A program made the position numbers and the translations under genes. The notes below the pieces were generated by a model. That model had not been told where the DNA came from and ran no database searches. It saw nothing but the letters and a program-made list of their open reading frames with translations. This document shows, one piece after another, positions 36,508 through 45,121 of a stretch of DNA of 64,000 nt. Position 1 is the first letter of the stretch, and the number at the start of each line of letters is the position of its first letter. This DNA is from Microcoleus sp. AS-A8 (GTDB taxonomy: Bacteria > Cyanobacteriota > Cyanobacteriia > Cyanobacteriales > Coleofasciculaceae), in contig JAMPKV010000001.1 in the NCBI GenBank assembly GCA_039962225.1, positions 558,001 to 622,000 of the forward strand, written 5' to 3'.

Positions 36508-36987
36508 TTAGATTTCAGCACCACCTTTGGCTTCAGCGCCCATGGGTAATACGGCACCCCGTAAGAAATCGATTTGCTGGTTAAATTCCATGGACTCAAG
36601 TTGCCCTAACAAGCTTTGTCCTTGTGCAGGAAGTTCATAGTCATCAGGCATAGGAATGATGGTTCCGTTTTCCATGCCTTGGGCTAAAAAGAACCAAAAT
36701 GCCAATTTGGTTTCAGGGCTTAAAGACCCATACTCACGACTAATTAAAGTGTTGGCATTGGAAGCAATATCACGCATTACTTGCAACTGTTGCTCATGAG
36801 GCAGTTCTTTGACTTGATTGAACAATCCTTGAGCGATTTCAGAGCCAGAAGCCCCTGGAGCCGCGGGGGTGATGGAGCCGCCCAGCCGGGTATAAATAAC
36901 CCAAAGTAAACCGAGTTGATCGTCTACACTCAAGCCTTTAAAAGCTTGTTTGCCTTGGTCGTAGCTGTTGGTAGGAGCGTATGTCAT
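36508..36987 (-). CDS. Helical carotenoid protein (OCP N-terminal domain homolog)
   Basis: 159-aa all-helical carotenoid-binding protein equivalent to the N-terminal (effector) domain of the orange carotenoid protein, without the C-terminal sensor domain. Trp29 and Tyr32 (in LLWVIYTRLGG) have the spacing of the carotenoid-contacting Trp41 and Tyr44 of OCP, and the WFFLAQGMENG segment corresponds to the Trp110 region. Known helical carotenoid proteins quench singlet oxygen, and some quench phycobilisomes. It has its own promoter region facing the stress-type operon on the plus strand and a strong terminator. The clade (HCP1-9) cannot be decided by eye. Short C-terminal tail GAEAKGGAEI. Confidence 0.88.
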   Translation of the reverse strand: MTYAPTNSYDQGKQAFKGLSVDDQLGLLWVIYTRLGGSITPAAPGASGSEIAQGLFNQVKELPHEQQLQVMRDIASNANTLISREYGSLSPETKLAFWFFLAQGMENGTIIPMPDDYELPAQGQSLLGQLESMEFNQQIDFLRGAVLPMGAEAKGGAEI

Positions 36988-37143
36988 AAATACCTATTAA
37001 ACTCAACCCCTGCAACTTAACAAAACTCAAAAGAACACTTAAACATACCAAAGATAGACGTGAGTAACCCTACTACAGGCAGAGGAAAGGTCAATGGCAA
37101 AGTGTGACAAGGATGGTGCAGGAAAAAATAGGTTTTAAACACA

Positions 37144-38019
37144 GTGACTAGACGATTGGAAGGAAAGGTTGCCATTGTCACAGGTGCGGGTACTGGCATC
37201 GGTGAAGCGATCGCACACAAGTTTGCCAAAGAAGGGGCAAAAGTCGTAGTGAATGGACTACCCGATGACCCGATTCAGGCAGTCGTTGAAGCTATCAATC
37301 AATATGGTGGTGAAGCGATCGCCTATGGGGGCGATGTCTCAGAACCCTCTCAGGCACAAACTTGTGTCCAAACTGCGATCGAAAAATATGGGCGTCTAGA
37401 TGTCCTGGTGAATAACGCCGGAGTGTTCTTGGCAACGGCTGAAACTCAGGACTATCCCATAGAAGTTTTCGACGAAACCATCAGGATGAACATCCGTTCC
37501 GCCTTCTTGATGACCAAATACGCCTTGCCACACTTACAAAAAACCCAAGGCAACATTGTCGCGGCTGGCTCAGAAGCGGGTTTCAATGGGGTGCCAAAAA
37601 ACTCTCCCTATAGTGGTACGAAAGGTTGGATACATTCTTTTATAAAGGGTGTAGCAGCGGAGCAAGCCAAATATGGTGTTCGCGCTAACTGTTTCTGTCC
37701 GGGTGCGATCGATACCGCTTGGACTCATAAAGAAACTGGACCGATGGATGCCGAGATGGAAGAAATGACCGTCATGGCAGCTCTAATGGGACGACGCGGC
37801 ACACCAGAGGAAATGGCGAATGTCTGTGCTTTCCTCGCCTCTGACGAAGCCAGCTATGTGACTGGGGCGCTATGGCTAGCTGATGGGGGTGTCACTATCG
37901 CCAAAGGGGCTGTTGGTCAACAAACTCCAGAGCCACTGCGTGAGCAACCGCCGGGTGAACTGCGCCTGGATCACTCCAAAGAAGGGTTAGAAAACAAACA
38001 CATCCAAACCATTAGCTAG
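37144..38019 (+). CDS. Short-chain dehydrogenase/reductase
   Basis: NAD(P)-dependent SDR of 291 aa starting at GTG. The nucleotide-binding motif is TGAGTGIG (residues 13-20), NNAG follows near 95, and the catalytic pair is Tyr156-x3-Lys160 (YSGTK). The C-terminal tail beyond the core (about 255-291: QQTPEPLREQPPGELR and onward) is hydrophilic and resembles the tails of stress-inducible glucose-dehydrogenase-like SDRs. First gene of a plus-strand cluster with an SRPBCC protein, a small secreted protein and a zinc alcohol dehydrogenase, and divergent from the carotenoid protein gene (157 bases apart), which suggests a shared stress response. Substrate unknown. Confidence 0.88.
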   Translation: MTRRLEGKVAIVTGAGTGIGEAIAHKFAKEGAKVVVNGLPDDPIQAVVEAINQYGGEAIAYGGDVSEPSQAQTCVQTAIEKYGRLDVLVNNAGVFLATAETQDYPIEVFDETIRMNIRSAFLMTKYALPHLQKTQGNIVAAGSEAGFNGVPKNSPYSGTKGWIHSFIKGVAAEQAKYGVRANCFCPGAIDTAWTHKETGPMDAEMEEMTVMAALMGRRGTPEEMANVCAFLASDEASYVTGALWLADGGVTIAKGAVGQQTPEPLREQPPGELRLDHSKEGLENKHIQTIS

Positions 38020-38189
38020 TCGAAGCGTTGAACTAACTCTTGCCAACAAAAAAAGTACTACTTTGAAGCGCTTGTGGCGTCTCAGGGATGAGGTGAGGCT
38101 GCAAGTGGAATTGGTGCTTGTGTTCCTAGCCTGAAGGTTCAATGTTGATGCAAAGTAACCCACCCACGACGACTTGAGGACATAAAGAA

Positions 38190-38897
38190 ATGACATCAGG
38201 ACAAGACATTGTTCCGAATCAACCCCAAAAACCGAATGAAGCCAGCAGCGTCACTGATGCTGAACGTTGGGCAACGTTGATTGGTGGTGGAGCCATGGTG
38301 CTTTTAGGGATCAGACAAGGCTCTCTCAGGGGTGCCCTAACGGCTCTAGCCGGTGGAGGACTCATGTATCGCGGAGTAACCGCTCAAACCGGAATTCAAG
38401 ATGCACTCGGTATGAACCAAAGTATCAAAGTCGAAAAGACTGTGACGATTAGCAATAAATCCCCAGAAGAGCTTTATCAATTCTGGCGGAATTTTGAGAA
38501 TCTGCCGCACTTTATGAAGCATCTCAAACATGTGAGCGTGATTAACAACACCCGATCGCATTGGATTGCCAGCGCACCCATGGGTGGCAGCGTGGAATGG
38601 GATGCGGAGATTATCAACGATCAAGAGAATCGCTTGATTGCGTGGGCTTCTGTTGAAGGCGCGGATATTGACAACTCAGGATTTGTGCGGTTTCAAAGAG
38701 CACCCCAAGGACGGGGTACTGAGGTAAAAGTTGTGCTCGAATACAACCCACCCGGTGGAGTTGTTGGGGATGCGATCGCTAAACTCTTCGGTGAAGAACC
38801 ACAACAACAAATTGGCGATGAGTTGCGCCGCTTCAAGATGCTGATGGAAGCCGGTGAGATGGCAACAACTGAAGGTCAGCCTTCTGGAAGACGTTAA
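38190..38897 (+). CDS. DUF2892-SRPBCC (cyclase/dehydrase-like) protein
   Basis: 235 aa. The N-terminal part (about 20-75) is the DUF2892 element: AERWATLIGGGAMVLLG and a glycine-rich membrane-like helix (GALTALAGGGLMYRGV). It is followed by an SRPBCC/polyketide-cyclase-type lipid-binding domain (about 85-220: VEKTVTISNKSPEELYQFW, then FENLPHFMKHLKHV). Such fusions occur widely in stress clusters with SDR and alcohol dehydrogenase genes. A role in membrane or lipid stress has been suggested only by context. It lies 170 bases after the SDR gene. Confidence 0.8.
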   Translation: MTSGQDIVPNQPQKPNEASSVTDAERWATLIGGGAMVLLGIRQGSLRGALTALAGGGLMYRGVTAQTGIQDALGMNQSIKVEKTVTISNKSPEELYQFWRNFENLPHFMKHLKHVSVINNTRSHWIASAPMGGSVEWDAEIINDQENRLIAWASVEGADIDNSGFVRFQRAPQGRGTEVKVVLEYNPPGGVVGDAIAKLFGEEPQQQIGDELRRFKMLMEAGEMATTEGQPSGRR

Positions 38898-38985
38898 TCC
38901 TCTTATTCTGTGAGAGTTTTAAGTACGAAACAGATAACTTAATCAAAGTTAGCTCAAGCCTCAAGACCCTTTATAAACAATAGAA

Positions 38986-39405
38986 ATGAATCAAATCATT
39001 GGCCGTCTGCAAACCCTTAAATTACCCAAATTTATTACCGTTTTTCTGGTTGCCTTTGCCTTTTTAATCATTCCTGCTTTTAGCTACAACCCATCAATTC
39101 AAGCCCAAGCTGAACCTTTAACTCCGGAAGCGACTCAATACCAAGTCAACAGCAAAGATAGTCCGTTCCGGGACAATGAGCAAGAGAAAGTTAATCAAAT
39201 CTTTGAAGACACGAAAAAGCCTCAAGCCGCTTCAGAAACCACTAAAGAGATTGGAGAAAATCTGAATAAGGCTCCAAAAGCGGCTAAGCGATCGCTTGGA
39301 GGTGTGGCTGAAAATATCAAAGAAAAACTGAATCTTGACCAACCGCTTTATCCGGGAACAAAAGAAGTTTTGGATGATGCAGCAAAGGCGGTTAAGGGAG
39401 ATTGA
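38986..39405 (+). CDS. Small secreted or membrane-anchored stress-type protein
   Basis: 139 aa. A membrane-spanning signal segment (FITVFLVAFAFLIIPAFSY) ends in AQA-E, a plausible signal peptidase site, followed by a charged helical region rich in Lys, Glu and Ala (EKVNQIFEDTKKPQAASETT and GGVAENIKEKLNLDQPLYPG). No catalytic motif. It recalls small periplasmic or thylakoid proteins conserved in cyanobacteria. It lies between the SRPBCC and the alcohol dehydrogenase genes. Confidence 0.65.
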   Translation: MNQIIGRLQTLKLPKFITVFLVAFAFLIIPAFSYNPSIQAQAEPLTPEATQYQVNSKDSPFRDNEQEKVNQIFEDTKKPQAASETTKEIGENLNKAPKAAKRSLGGVAENIKEKLNLDQPLYPGTKEVLDDAAKAVKGD

Positions 39406-39489
39406 GGTTAGTCAAAAGAGTACTATTTATCCTTCGTGACATACCAGTGACTCATCATTGCTGAGCGCTTACTTAAGGAGAATAATTCA

Positions 39490-40659
39490 ATGAAGGCTGT
39501 TTGCTGGCACGGTGCCAATGATGTACGGGTTGATACGGTACCTGACCCCAAAATTCTCAATCCGCGTGATGCCATTATCAAAATTACGTCCACAGCCATC
39601 TGTGGTTCCGATTTACATCTTTACAACGGTTTTATCCCAACCATGGAGTCGGGGGACATCCTCGGTCATGAGTTTATGGGGGAAGTTGTCGAACTCGGCA
39701 GTGCGGTGAAGAATGTACAAATCGGCGATCGCGTGGTTGTTCCCTTCACCATTTCCTGTGGCAACTGCTTCTTCTGCCAACGGGATTTGTGGTCCCTGTG
39801 CGATAACTCTAATCCGAACGGTTGGATTGCCGAGAAAATGTATGGTCATTCACCAGCCGGACTATTTGGTTACACCCACATGCTGGGTGGTTATGCCGGA
39901 GGTCAGGCCGAATATGCGCGGGTGCCCTTTGCCGATGTTGGCTTGTTCAAGATACCCGACGGCTTAAGCGATGATCAGGTACTCTTCCTCACCGACATCT
40001 TCCCCACCGGTTACATGGCAGCCGAAAACTGCAACATTCAACCCGGAGATACGGTTGCGGTTTGGGGTTGTGGACCAGTTGGACAGTTTGCTATCAAGAG
40101 TGCCTATATGCTGGGTGCTGAGCGCGTCATCGCCATTGACCGCATTCCCGAACGCCTACAAATGGCGAAGGAGCAATGCAAGGCAGAAGTTCTCAACTAC
40201 GAAGAACTCGACGTGGGCGAGGCACTCAAAGAAATGACAGGCGGTCGCGGGCCTGATTCTTGTATTGATGCGGTTGGCATGGAAGCGCACGGCACAGATG
40301 CGATGGCCTTTTACGACAAAGCCAAGCAAGCTGTGCGACTAGAAACGGATCGACCCACCGCCCTGCGGCAAGTACTGGTGGCCTGTCGCAAAGGGGGTCA
40401 TGTGTCGCTAGCGGGTGTATATGGTGGCTTCCTGGACAAAGTGCCGATGGGCGCAGCGTTTAATAAAGGCTTGACCTTGAAAATGGGACAGACACACGTC
40501 CATCGCTACTTGCGCCCCTTGCTTGAACATGTCCAGAATGGCGACATCGACCCCTCCTTTGTGATTACGCACAAGATGAGCTTGGAGGATGCCCCAACAG
40601 GCTATGAGATTTTTAAGCACAAAAAGGACAACTGTATTAAAGTTGTCCTCAAACCGTGA
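39490..40659 (+). CDS. Zinc-dependent alcohol dehydrogenase (formaldehyde-dehydrogenase-like)
   Basis: Medium-chain dehydrogenase of 389 aa. Catalytic zinc ligands sit in ICGSDLH (Cys at about 37) and GHEFMGE. The structural zinc site is the [15 protein letters not shown] segment (about 97-111). The Rossmann motif is [11 protein letters not shown] (about 187). The long insertion ending [18 protein letters not shown] is typical of glutathione-independent formaldehyde dehydrogenase-like enzymes and of large stress-associated ADHs, so detoxification of aldehydes is a plausible role. GGAG ribosome site ten bases before the ATG. Last gene of the plus-strand stress-like cluster. Confidence 0.88.
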   Translation: MKAVCWHGANDVRVDTVPDPKILNPRDAIIKITSTAICGSDLHLYNGFIPTMESGDILGHEFMGEVVELGSAVKNVQIGDRVVVPFTISCGNCFFCQRDLWSLCDNSNPNGWIAEKMYGHSPAGLFGYTHMLGGYAGGQAEYARVPFADVGLFKIPDGLSDDQVLFLTDIFPTGYMAAENCNIQPGDTVAVWGCGPVGQFAIKSAYMLGAERVIAIDRIPERLQMAKEQCKAEVLNYEELDVGEALKEMTGGRGPDSCIDAVGMEAHGTDAMAFYDKAKQAVRLETDRPTALRQVLVACRKGGHVSLAGVYGGFLDKVPMGAAFNKGLTLKMGQTHVHRYLRPLLEHVQNGDIDPSFVITHKMSLEDAPTGYEIFKHKKDNCIKVVLKP

Positions 40660-40819
40660 GGTGTGGAAGCCAGGGAATTTAATAAAGCTGATTCCTAGAA
40701 TTTTAGGTAATGTGGAACATTCTTCTGGGTGTTAGGTGCAATAGCTTGCTTGGGGCTGTATTGCCAACAGTCTGAATGCTAACACTCGACCATTACAGCA
40801 AAACCTTCGCTAGGATTTA

Positions 40820-40845
40820 TTGGTGGGAAAATACAATCCCACCAA
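40820..40845. promoter_or_regulatory. Perfect 9-bp inverted repeat between ADH and the parM-like gene
   Basis: TTGGTGGGA and TCCCACCAA flank an 8-base spacer. No T-run follows on either strand. It lies about 190 bases before the parM-like start in a 376-base gene-free region, so it may be an operator, or part of a parC-like site for the ParR-type protein. No iteron array is visible. Confidence 0.4.
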
Positions 40846-41035
40846 ATTCTGTATGGAGTCATATCCTTAGTTTTGACAAAATAGCCAAATTAACAGGAAG
40901 TCAGGAACCAAATTTACGGATGCCAGCTCTAGGTGGCTGTAATTAATTTCTCAAGAACTTGCGTCCGTCCAAGGTATAGCATCTTGTTAGGATGGCATGA
41001 TAATTTGTTGAAGCTAAGAGAGATTAGGAGTGTTC

Positions 41036-42220
41036 ATGACGGTTCAACAGTCTGCTGCTACCCCGATGAATTCGGCTTCCACGCCGATGAATTCGGCTTC
41101 TACGCCGATGAATTCGGCAACGACCCCAATCAATGGCCCGAAGTCGGCGACGACTCCGGCGAATCCCAGGCAACCGACCAACATGGGGAAATCGATCCTC
41201 AGCGTGGACTTAGGTCGAACATCCACAAAGACTTGTGTGTCACGCGAACCCAACAATGTAGTTTTCATTCCTGCCAACGTGAAGCAACTGTCGATGGAAC
41301 AGGCTCGTGGGGGTATTTTTGAAGCTCGCGCCACCGATCCATTATTAGATATGTGGTTGGAGTATCAAGGAAAAGGGTACGCTGTTGGTCAACTGGCAGC
41401 AGACTTTGGGGCAAATCTTGGTGTAGGTCAATCGAAAGTTGAGGATGCACTCGCAAAAGTATTGGCCTGTATTGGGTACTTCAATTTGAAAGATGATGTA
41501 TCCGTTATACTCGGTCTGCCTTATCTTTCCCAGGATCAGTTTGAACGGGAAAAGGCTCAGTTGGTTAGCCTTCTGAGTGGGCCCCATATTATGACTTATC
41601 GGGGCGAGTCGGTGGCGATTAACATTAGCAAAGTTTGGGTCATGCCAGAAGGGTATGGCAGCCTCCTGTGGTGTGAATCTCAACCAAAGAAAGGGCCAGG
41701 GCCAGACTTTACAAGACTCTCCGTGGCAATTGTAGACATTGGGCATCAAACCACAGATTGTTTGATGGTGGATAGCTTCCGTTTTGCGCGAGGAGCCTCT
41801 AAGAGCGAAGCCTTTGCCATGAGTCAGTTTTATGAGCAAGTTGCCGCCGAGATTGAGGGCGCAGACAGTCAATCTCTATCTCTGATTACGGCAGTGAATC
41901 GACCTAAAGGCGATCGCTTTTACCGTCCCAGAGGTGCAACCAAGCCGACCAATTTAGACGATTTTCTGCCTAACCTGAAAGAGAGTTTCTCTCGCGAAAT
42001 GTGTAGCCGCGTGCTAGCATGGCTGCCGGAGCGCGTCACGGATGTGATTCTCACCGGCGGGGGTGGTGAGTTCTTCTGGGATGACATCCAACGTCTACTC
42101 AAAGAGGCTAAAATCAATGCCCACTTAGCTGCACCCTCCCGCCAAGCCAATGCCTTAGGGCAGTATATTTATGGTGAAGCTCAGTTGGCAGCATCGGCAA
42201 CTCGCTCCGCTAAGGTCTGA
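41036..42220 (+). CDS. ParM-like actin-family ATPase
   Basis: Bacterial actin homolog (394 aa) expected to polymerise with ATP and push DNA or another cargo apart. Phosphate-1 motif SVDLGRTSTK (Asp58), phosphate-2 motif VDIGHQTTD (Asp234) and adenosine motif VILTGGGGEFFWDD are all present. The ATG at 41036 has AGGAG before it. The actin core starts only at Met50; before it is a low-complexity extension made from a 21-bp tandem repeat (TPMNSAS). Five bases after the stop begins a gene with the layout of a ParR adaptor, which supports a type II partition-like pair. No replication gene is nearby, so it appears chromosomal. Alternatives are Alp-type filaments or an MreB-like cytoskeletal role. 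Confidence 0.83.
   Translation: MTVQQSAATPMNSASTPMNSASTPMNSATTPINGPKSATTPANPRQPTNMGKSILSVDLGRTSTKTCVSREPNNVVFIPANVKQLSMEQARGGIFEARATDPLLDMWLEYQGKGYAVGQLAADFGANLGVGQSKVEDALAKVLACIGYFNLKDDVSVILGLPYLSQDQFEREKAQLVSLLSGPHIMTYRGESVAINISKVWVMPEGYGSLLWCESQPKKGPGPDFTRLSVAIVDIGHQTTDCLMVDSFRFARGASKSEAFAMSQFYEQVAAEIEGADSQSLSLITAVNRPKGDRFYRPRGATKPTNLDDFLPNLKESFSREMCSRVLAWLPERVTDVILTGGGGEFFWDDIQRLLKEAKINAHLAAPSRQANALGQYIYGEAQLAASATRSAKV
41060..41122 (+). repeat. Three tandem 21-bp units in the parM-like 5' end
   Basis: Units ACGCCGATGAATTCGGCTTC plus one base recur at 41060-41080, 41081-41101 and 41102-41122 with few changes, each coding TPMNSAS or TPMNSAT. Two decayed units follow (TPINGPKSAT, TPANPRQ). 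The repeat length is a multiple of three, so copy number can change without breaking the frame. Confidence 0.9.
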
Positions 42221-42225
42221 AACTA

Positions 42226-42786
42226 ATGTTCCCTTGGTCGAAAAAGATCACTAAACCGGTTACGTTCAATTCAGAGGTGGCTGACGAAACATTGTTAGCG
42301 GTTGTGGAAACGGAGTTAATGAAACAACCGCACAAAACGTTTAGCGACCTCTGTAAAGAAGCTTTATGGCAATTTTTGTGCGTACCCGAATCTGTAAGAC
42401 CGACAACGCCCAAAGCGGGGCAGATGGAACAGCCAGTGGCTGAACTCAAACGTCAATTGGCTGAGTTTGAACAACGTTTTATGGCTCGTGAATCTAGTCG
42501 AGAATCTAGTCGGTTGGAGGCAATAGAACCCCAACTCAATCAACTTTTGCACAGAGAATCCAGCCGATTAGATGCAATTGAACGTCAGCTACATCAACTC
42601 TCTGGGCAATTGGCTCAGTTGAGTATTCTCGTCAATCAGCAGCCGAAATCTGAGTCTTCTCGTCCATTCGTACCAGAAGTAAAACAAGAAGTAAAACAGG
42701 CAGAAGCGGTGACTTCCACGGCTCCCCCAGCGGAAATTGACGATCCCTTGCTAAACCGCCTTAGTGCATTCTTAGATGATTTTTAA
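42226..42786 (+). CDS. Probable ParR-type DNA-binding adaptor (RHH plus coiled coil)
   Basis: 186 aa. The N-terminal ~55 residues (PVTFNSEVADETLLAVVETE, then TFSDLCKEALWQFL) have the strand-helix-helix spacing of a ribbon-helix-helix domain. A heptad-like region with repeated ESSR(L)xAIExQLxQL units (about 85-135) follows, then a Pro/Glu linker and a conserved-looking C-terminal acidic tail ending LLNRLSAFLDDF. ParR proteins bind centromere repeats with an RHH domain and contact ParM filaments with their C-terminal peptide, which fits this layout. The five-base gap to the parM-like gene implies co-translation. Assignment rests on context and architecture, not on recognisable family identity. 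Confidence 0.62.
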   Translation: MFPWSKKITKPVTFNSEVADETLLAVVETELMKQPHKTFSDLCKEALWQFLCVPESVRPTTPKAGQMEQPVAELKRQLAEFEQRFMARESSRESSRLEAIEPQLNQLLHRESSRLDAIERQLHQLSGQLAQLSILVNQQPKSESSRPFVPEVKQEVKQAEAVTSTAPPAEIDDPLLNRLSAFLDDF

Positions 42787-43150
42787 GGCAAAAACCAGGG
42801 TAGTGTATCTATTCCCTCTTCAGTGTCCAAAGTGTCCAAAATAGCGATCGCATCCAAGTGAGTAGAACTGGGTTTTTACAGGGGTGCGATCGCTCTTAAT
42901 TTTCAACACATACTTTAACGCTCAGAACCTATTATTCTGAACCGAACAACAATTGAGCGCTGCCATCCGGCAAGCGCTTTTTTGGCAATGGCTGTTGATC
43001 TTTGAGTTGCCTTGCCATTTCGCTTTGGATGAGCTGGATGGCTTGTATCCCTGATGCACGAATTGATAATTTTTGTGCTTTAAAGTAATAGGCTTTATTC
43101 AATCAAGTGACTCTCATCCAAAAGCTGAAATTTGCGATCGCTCTCAAACG
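42787..43150. other. Gene-free stretch after the parR-like gene
   Basis: HIP1-rich sequence with a doubled GTGTCCAAA near 42825 and a 20-base stretch around GGTGCGATCGCTC. No credible gene. It leads into the decayed haemagglutinin/CHAT remnant. Confidence 0.4.
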
Positions 43151-43661
43151 ATCGCTTCGCGGGATAATAGCGGTGCAGGCAGAGTTCAAATCAATGATGC
43201 CATCTCCACGCTAGGTGGAAATATCACTGTCAAGGGAACCAGCAACGGCACCGACACACATGGCATCTTGGTTAATAGCCCGATCAACGGAGTTATTGGT
43301 TCTGAGTGCTTGTCGCACGGCATTGGGCGATCGCGAAGCTGAGTTGGGCTTTGCGGGGTTAGCGGCACAAGCGGGTGTTAAGTCGGTTTTAGGCAGTGTA
43401 TGGAACATCAGTGATGAAGGGACGTTAGCGCTGATGACGGAGTTTTATCAACAGTTGAAGCAGGCACCGATGAAAGCGCAGGCGCTACAACAGGCGCAAC
43501 TGGCAATGCTGAAGGGAGAGGTTCGCTTTGAGGGTGGGGAGTTACGGACTACGGCGGGGGAGAAGCTGCCTCTGCCGCCGGAACTGGCTAAGCTGGAAGA
43601 TCAGGATTTCTCTCATCCCAATTACTGGTCTGGATTTACGATGATTGGTAGTCCTTGGTAA
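43151..43661 (+). pseudogene. Remnant of a filamentous-haemagglutinin/CHAT-domain gene
   Basis: Two coding fragments lie next to each other in different frames. The first (about 43151-43287) reads RVQINDAISTLGGNITVKG and SNGTDTHGILVNSPIN, the beta-helix repeat type of two-partner-secretion exoproteins. The second (about 43293-43661) reads LLVLSACRTALGDREAELG through SHPNYWSGFTMIG, the C-terminal end of a CHAT caspase-like peptidase including the Cys of LSAC but not the catalytic His. Cyanobacteria have large secreted proteins combining both parts. Here an internal deletion has joined the ends out of frame, so neither part is expected to function. Confidence 0.72.
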
Positions 43662-43700
43662 ACCTATATGATGGCTAAAACTCTCTCCGCAGAGGTCTTA

Positions 43701-43755
43701 CTGCAACTGCTCGATTAAGCGATCGCCCACTCGCAAAGCATTGGCAATGACGGTT
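43701..43755 (-). pseudogene. Decayed 3' fragment of a GMC oxidoreductase gene (1)
   Basis: About 55 bases nearly identical to the last codons of the intact GMC oxidoreductase gene (47408-47460): the stretch from CAACTGCTCGATTAAGCGAT to GGCAATGAC. No longer coding. Confidence 0.8.
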
Positions 43756-43787
43756 GGACAGCAATGGTGATTCTTGACATGTAGGGA

Positions 43788-43842
43788 CTGTCTTGCCTAG
43801 TTAAGATACAAGCAAGTAAGTCCCTACAGGAAGTCCTCATGG
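43788..43842 (+). repeat. Left direct repeat bounding the DUF488 island
   Basis: Contains CCTAGTTAAGATACAAGCA at 43796-43814, identical to 45841-45859, in an imperfect repeat of about 55 bases that continues through GTAAG to TCATGG. It overlaps the last codons of the dual-OB-type gene. Confidence 0.8.
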
Positions 43843-44667
43843 ATTGCTTGTAGGAAGGGATTTTAGGTAGCTCAATAACTGGGTCATTTCAGTAGCAGTC
43901 AACTGCTTGCGTGATTGCTTATTGTAAGTTCGCTCCAAATATTCCGGTCCTTGATCAATACTCCAGCCCAGTCGCTTCATTTCAACCAGGATCAAATCGG
44001 ATTCTGACAATTCAATAACGCCTGCGATTAGTTTCCAACAAGGATCATCTCCTTCCCATTCATTTGAGGGTCGATGGGGCATACTCAAGCTGACTGTTAC
44101 TAAGCAGGGATTTTGAGGGCGATAACCAGATTCCAGTCGTTCAACAAATACAGGATCAGTGATAGTGGCATTTACCAGCCGCCGACCTGTGATCGTTACC
44201 AAGGTTCCTTTCCAACTCATGCCTCCTTTTGTTCTTGCCATGCTTTCCACAGACAGTTGTGATGCATATACCAATTGCAGTGTACGTCTTCCTTGGAAAG
44301 GTAGGGACTGTAGATAGGGCACAGTTACATATTTACTGGAGTTATGCAGGATTTGGGGATAGTTCCCACCGTATTGAAGAACATCTGCTGGTTGAACTTG
44401 CCCTACTCGTTGCCATTTTCCAGCAGCAATAGTGAGATTCTCACTCTCAAATCCAAAGTCTGCGCCATCTTCCTCTAGCGGAATTTCCAGGATATCTAGT
44501 AGTGCGGGTTCTCTTCCCTCTATGAGGCGGATACTTGTAGGAACTCGACCATCCTTTGGATACAAGCTACACACCGGGCGAATCCACTGACCTGTATCAG
44601 GATTGATTCCTGCGATGCAACGTTCCTCCAACTTCCAGGAATTGGCAAGACAGATTATTTGAGCCAT
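43837..44667 (-). CDS. Probable dual-OB-domain protein linked to DUF488 genes
   Basis: 276 aa, third gene of a minus-strand trio. It begins MAQIICLANSWKLEERCIAG with a following TGQWIRPV segment, the start seen in proteins described as dual OB domains. Two beta-rich halves (about 1-95 and 100-215) are each compatible with an OB fold. The C-terminal ~50 residues are helical and basic (ERTYNKQSRKQLTATEMTQL). No catalytic motif is evident. OB folds usually bind nucleic acid. It starts six bases after the short DUF488 gene. Predicted conflict or nucleic-acid-processing system by neighbourhood. The identity of the family is recalled, not computed. Confidence 0.6.
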   Translation of the reverse strand: MAQIICLANSWKLEERCIAGINPDTGQWIRPVCSLYPKDGRVPTSIRLIEGREPALLDILEIPLEEDGADFGFESENLTIAAGKWQRVGQVQPADVLQYGGNYPQILHNSSKYVTVPYLQSLPFQGRRTLQLVYASQLSVESMARTKGGMSWKGTLVTITGRRLVNATITDPVFVERLESGYRPQNPCLVTVSLSMPHRPSNEWEGDDPCWKLIAGVIELSESDLILVEMKRLGWSIDQGPEYLERTYNKQSRKQLTATEMTQLLSYLKSLPTSNP

Positions 44668-44673
44668 AAATAT

Positions 44674-45120
44674 TTAGAGATGATATATATTTATGTTTGA
44701 CCACTTATCCTTCAAATACTCTGCAACTAGACGACGATGGCAATGGTGAGGTTTCGATTCACTACAAAGTAGGCAGCTACCAGTAATCAGTTCTGGGGAA
44801 ATTCTTTTTTCAATTTGACGTTCGCTCATTAAATTTAAAAATTTATTCTCATAAGTCTCCCAATTCCCATCATTTTTTTTATAATCATCCAAAATATCTT
44901 TAGTCGGTGCCAGCTCTAGCAGATGAACGTATTCTATATCACAAATTTTGCGTAAGAAATACTCTAAATCGCTGCGTTTCGTAAATCCTGCTAATTGCGA
45001 TATATTATTAAGTCGTGTGTCTATAACTCTATTTACTCCAGCGTTAACCAAAGCATCAAAGAACTGCTGAGCTGTCTTTCTAGTAAAGCCAATTGTAAAT
45101 AAATCAACAGAATTACTCAT
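44674..45120 (-). CDS. DUF488 family protein, short form
   Basis: 148 aa of the DUF488 family. Visible signatures are LFTIGFTRKTAQQFFDAL at the N-terminus, RVIDTRLNNISQLAGF, LELAPTKDILDDYK, and the C-terminal cysteine-rich motif CLLCSESKPHHCHRRL, which looks like a metal-binding or active site. The biochemical function of DUF488 is not established. It lies one base after the longer DUF488 gene and six bases before the dual-OB-type gene, so the three are certainly co-transcribed. Confidence 0.85.
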   Translation of the reverse strand: MSNSVDLFTIGFTRKTAQQFFDALVNAGVNRVIDTRLNNISQLAGFTKRSDLEYFLRKICDIEYVHLLELAPTKDILDDYKKNDGNWETYENKFLNLMSERQIEKRISPELITGSCLLCSESKPHHCHRRLVAEYLKDKWSNINIYHL

Positions 45121-45121
45121 A

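Noticed and set aside
40933-41322. 129-codon frame overlapping the parM-like gene
   Set aside because: Shadow frame created by the 21-bp repeat (HADEFGFYADEF). The parM-like frame has the ribosome site and conserved motifs.
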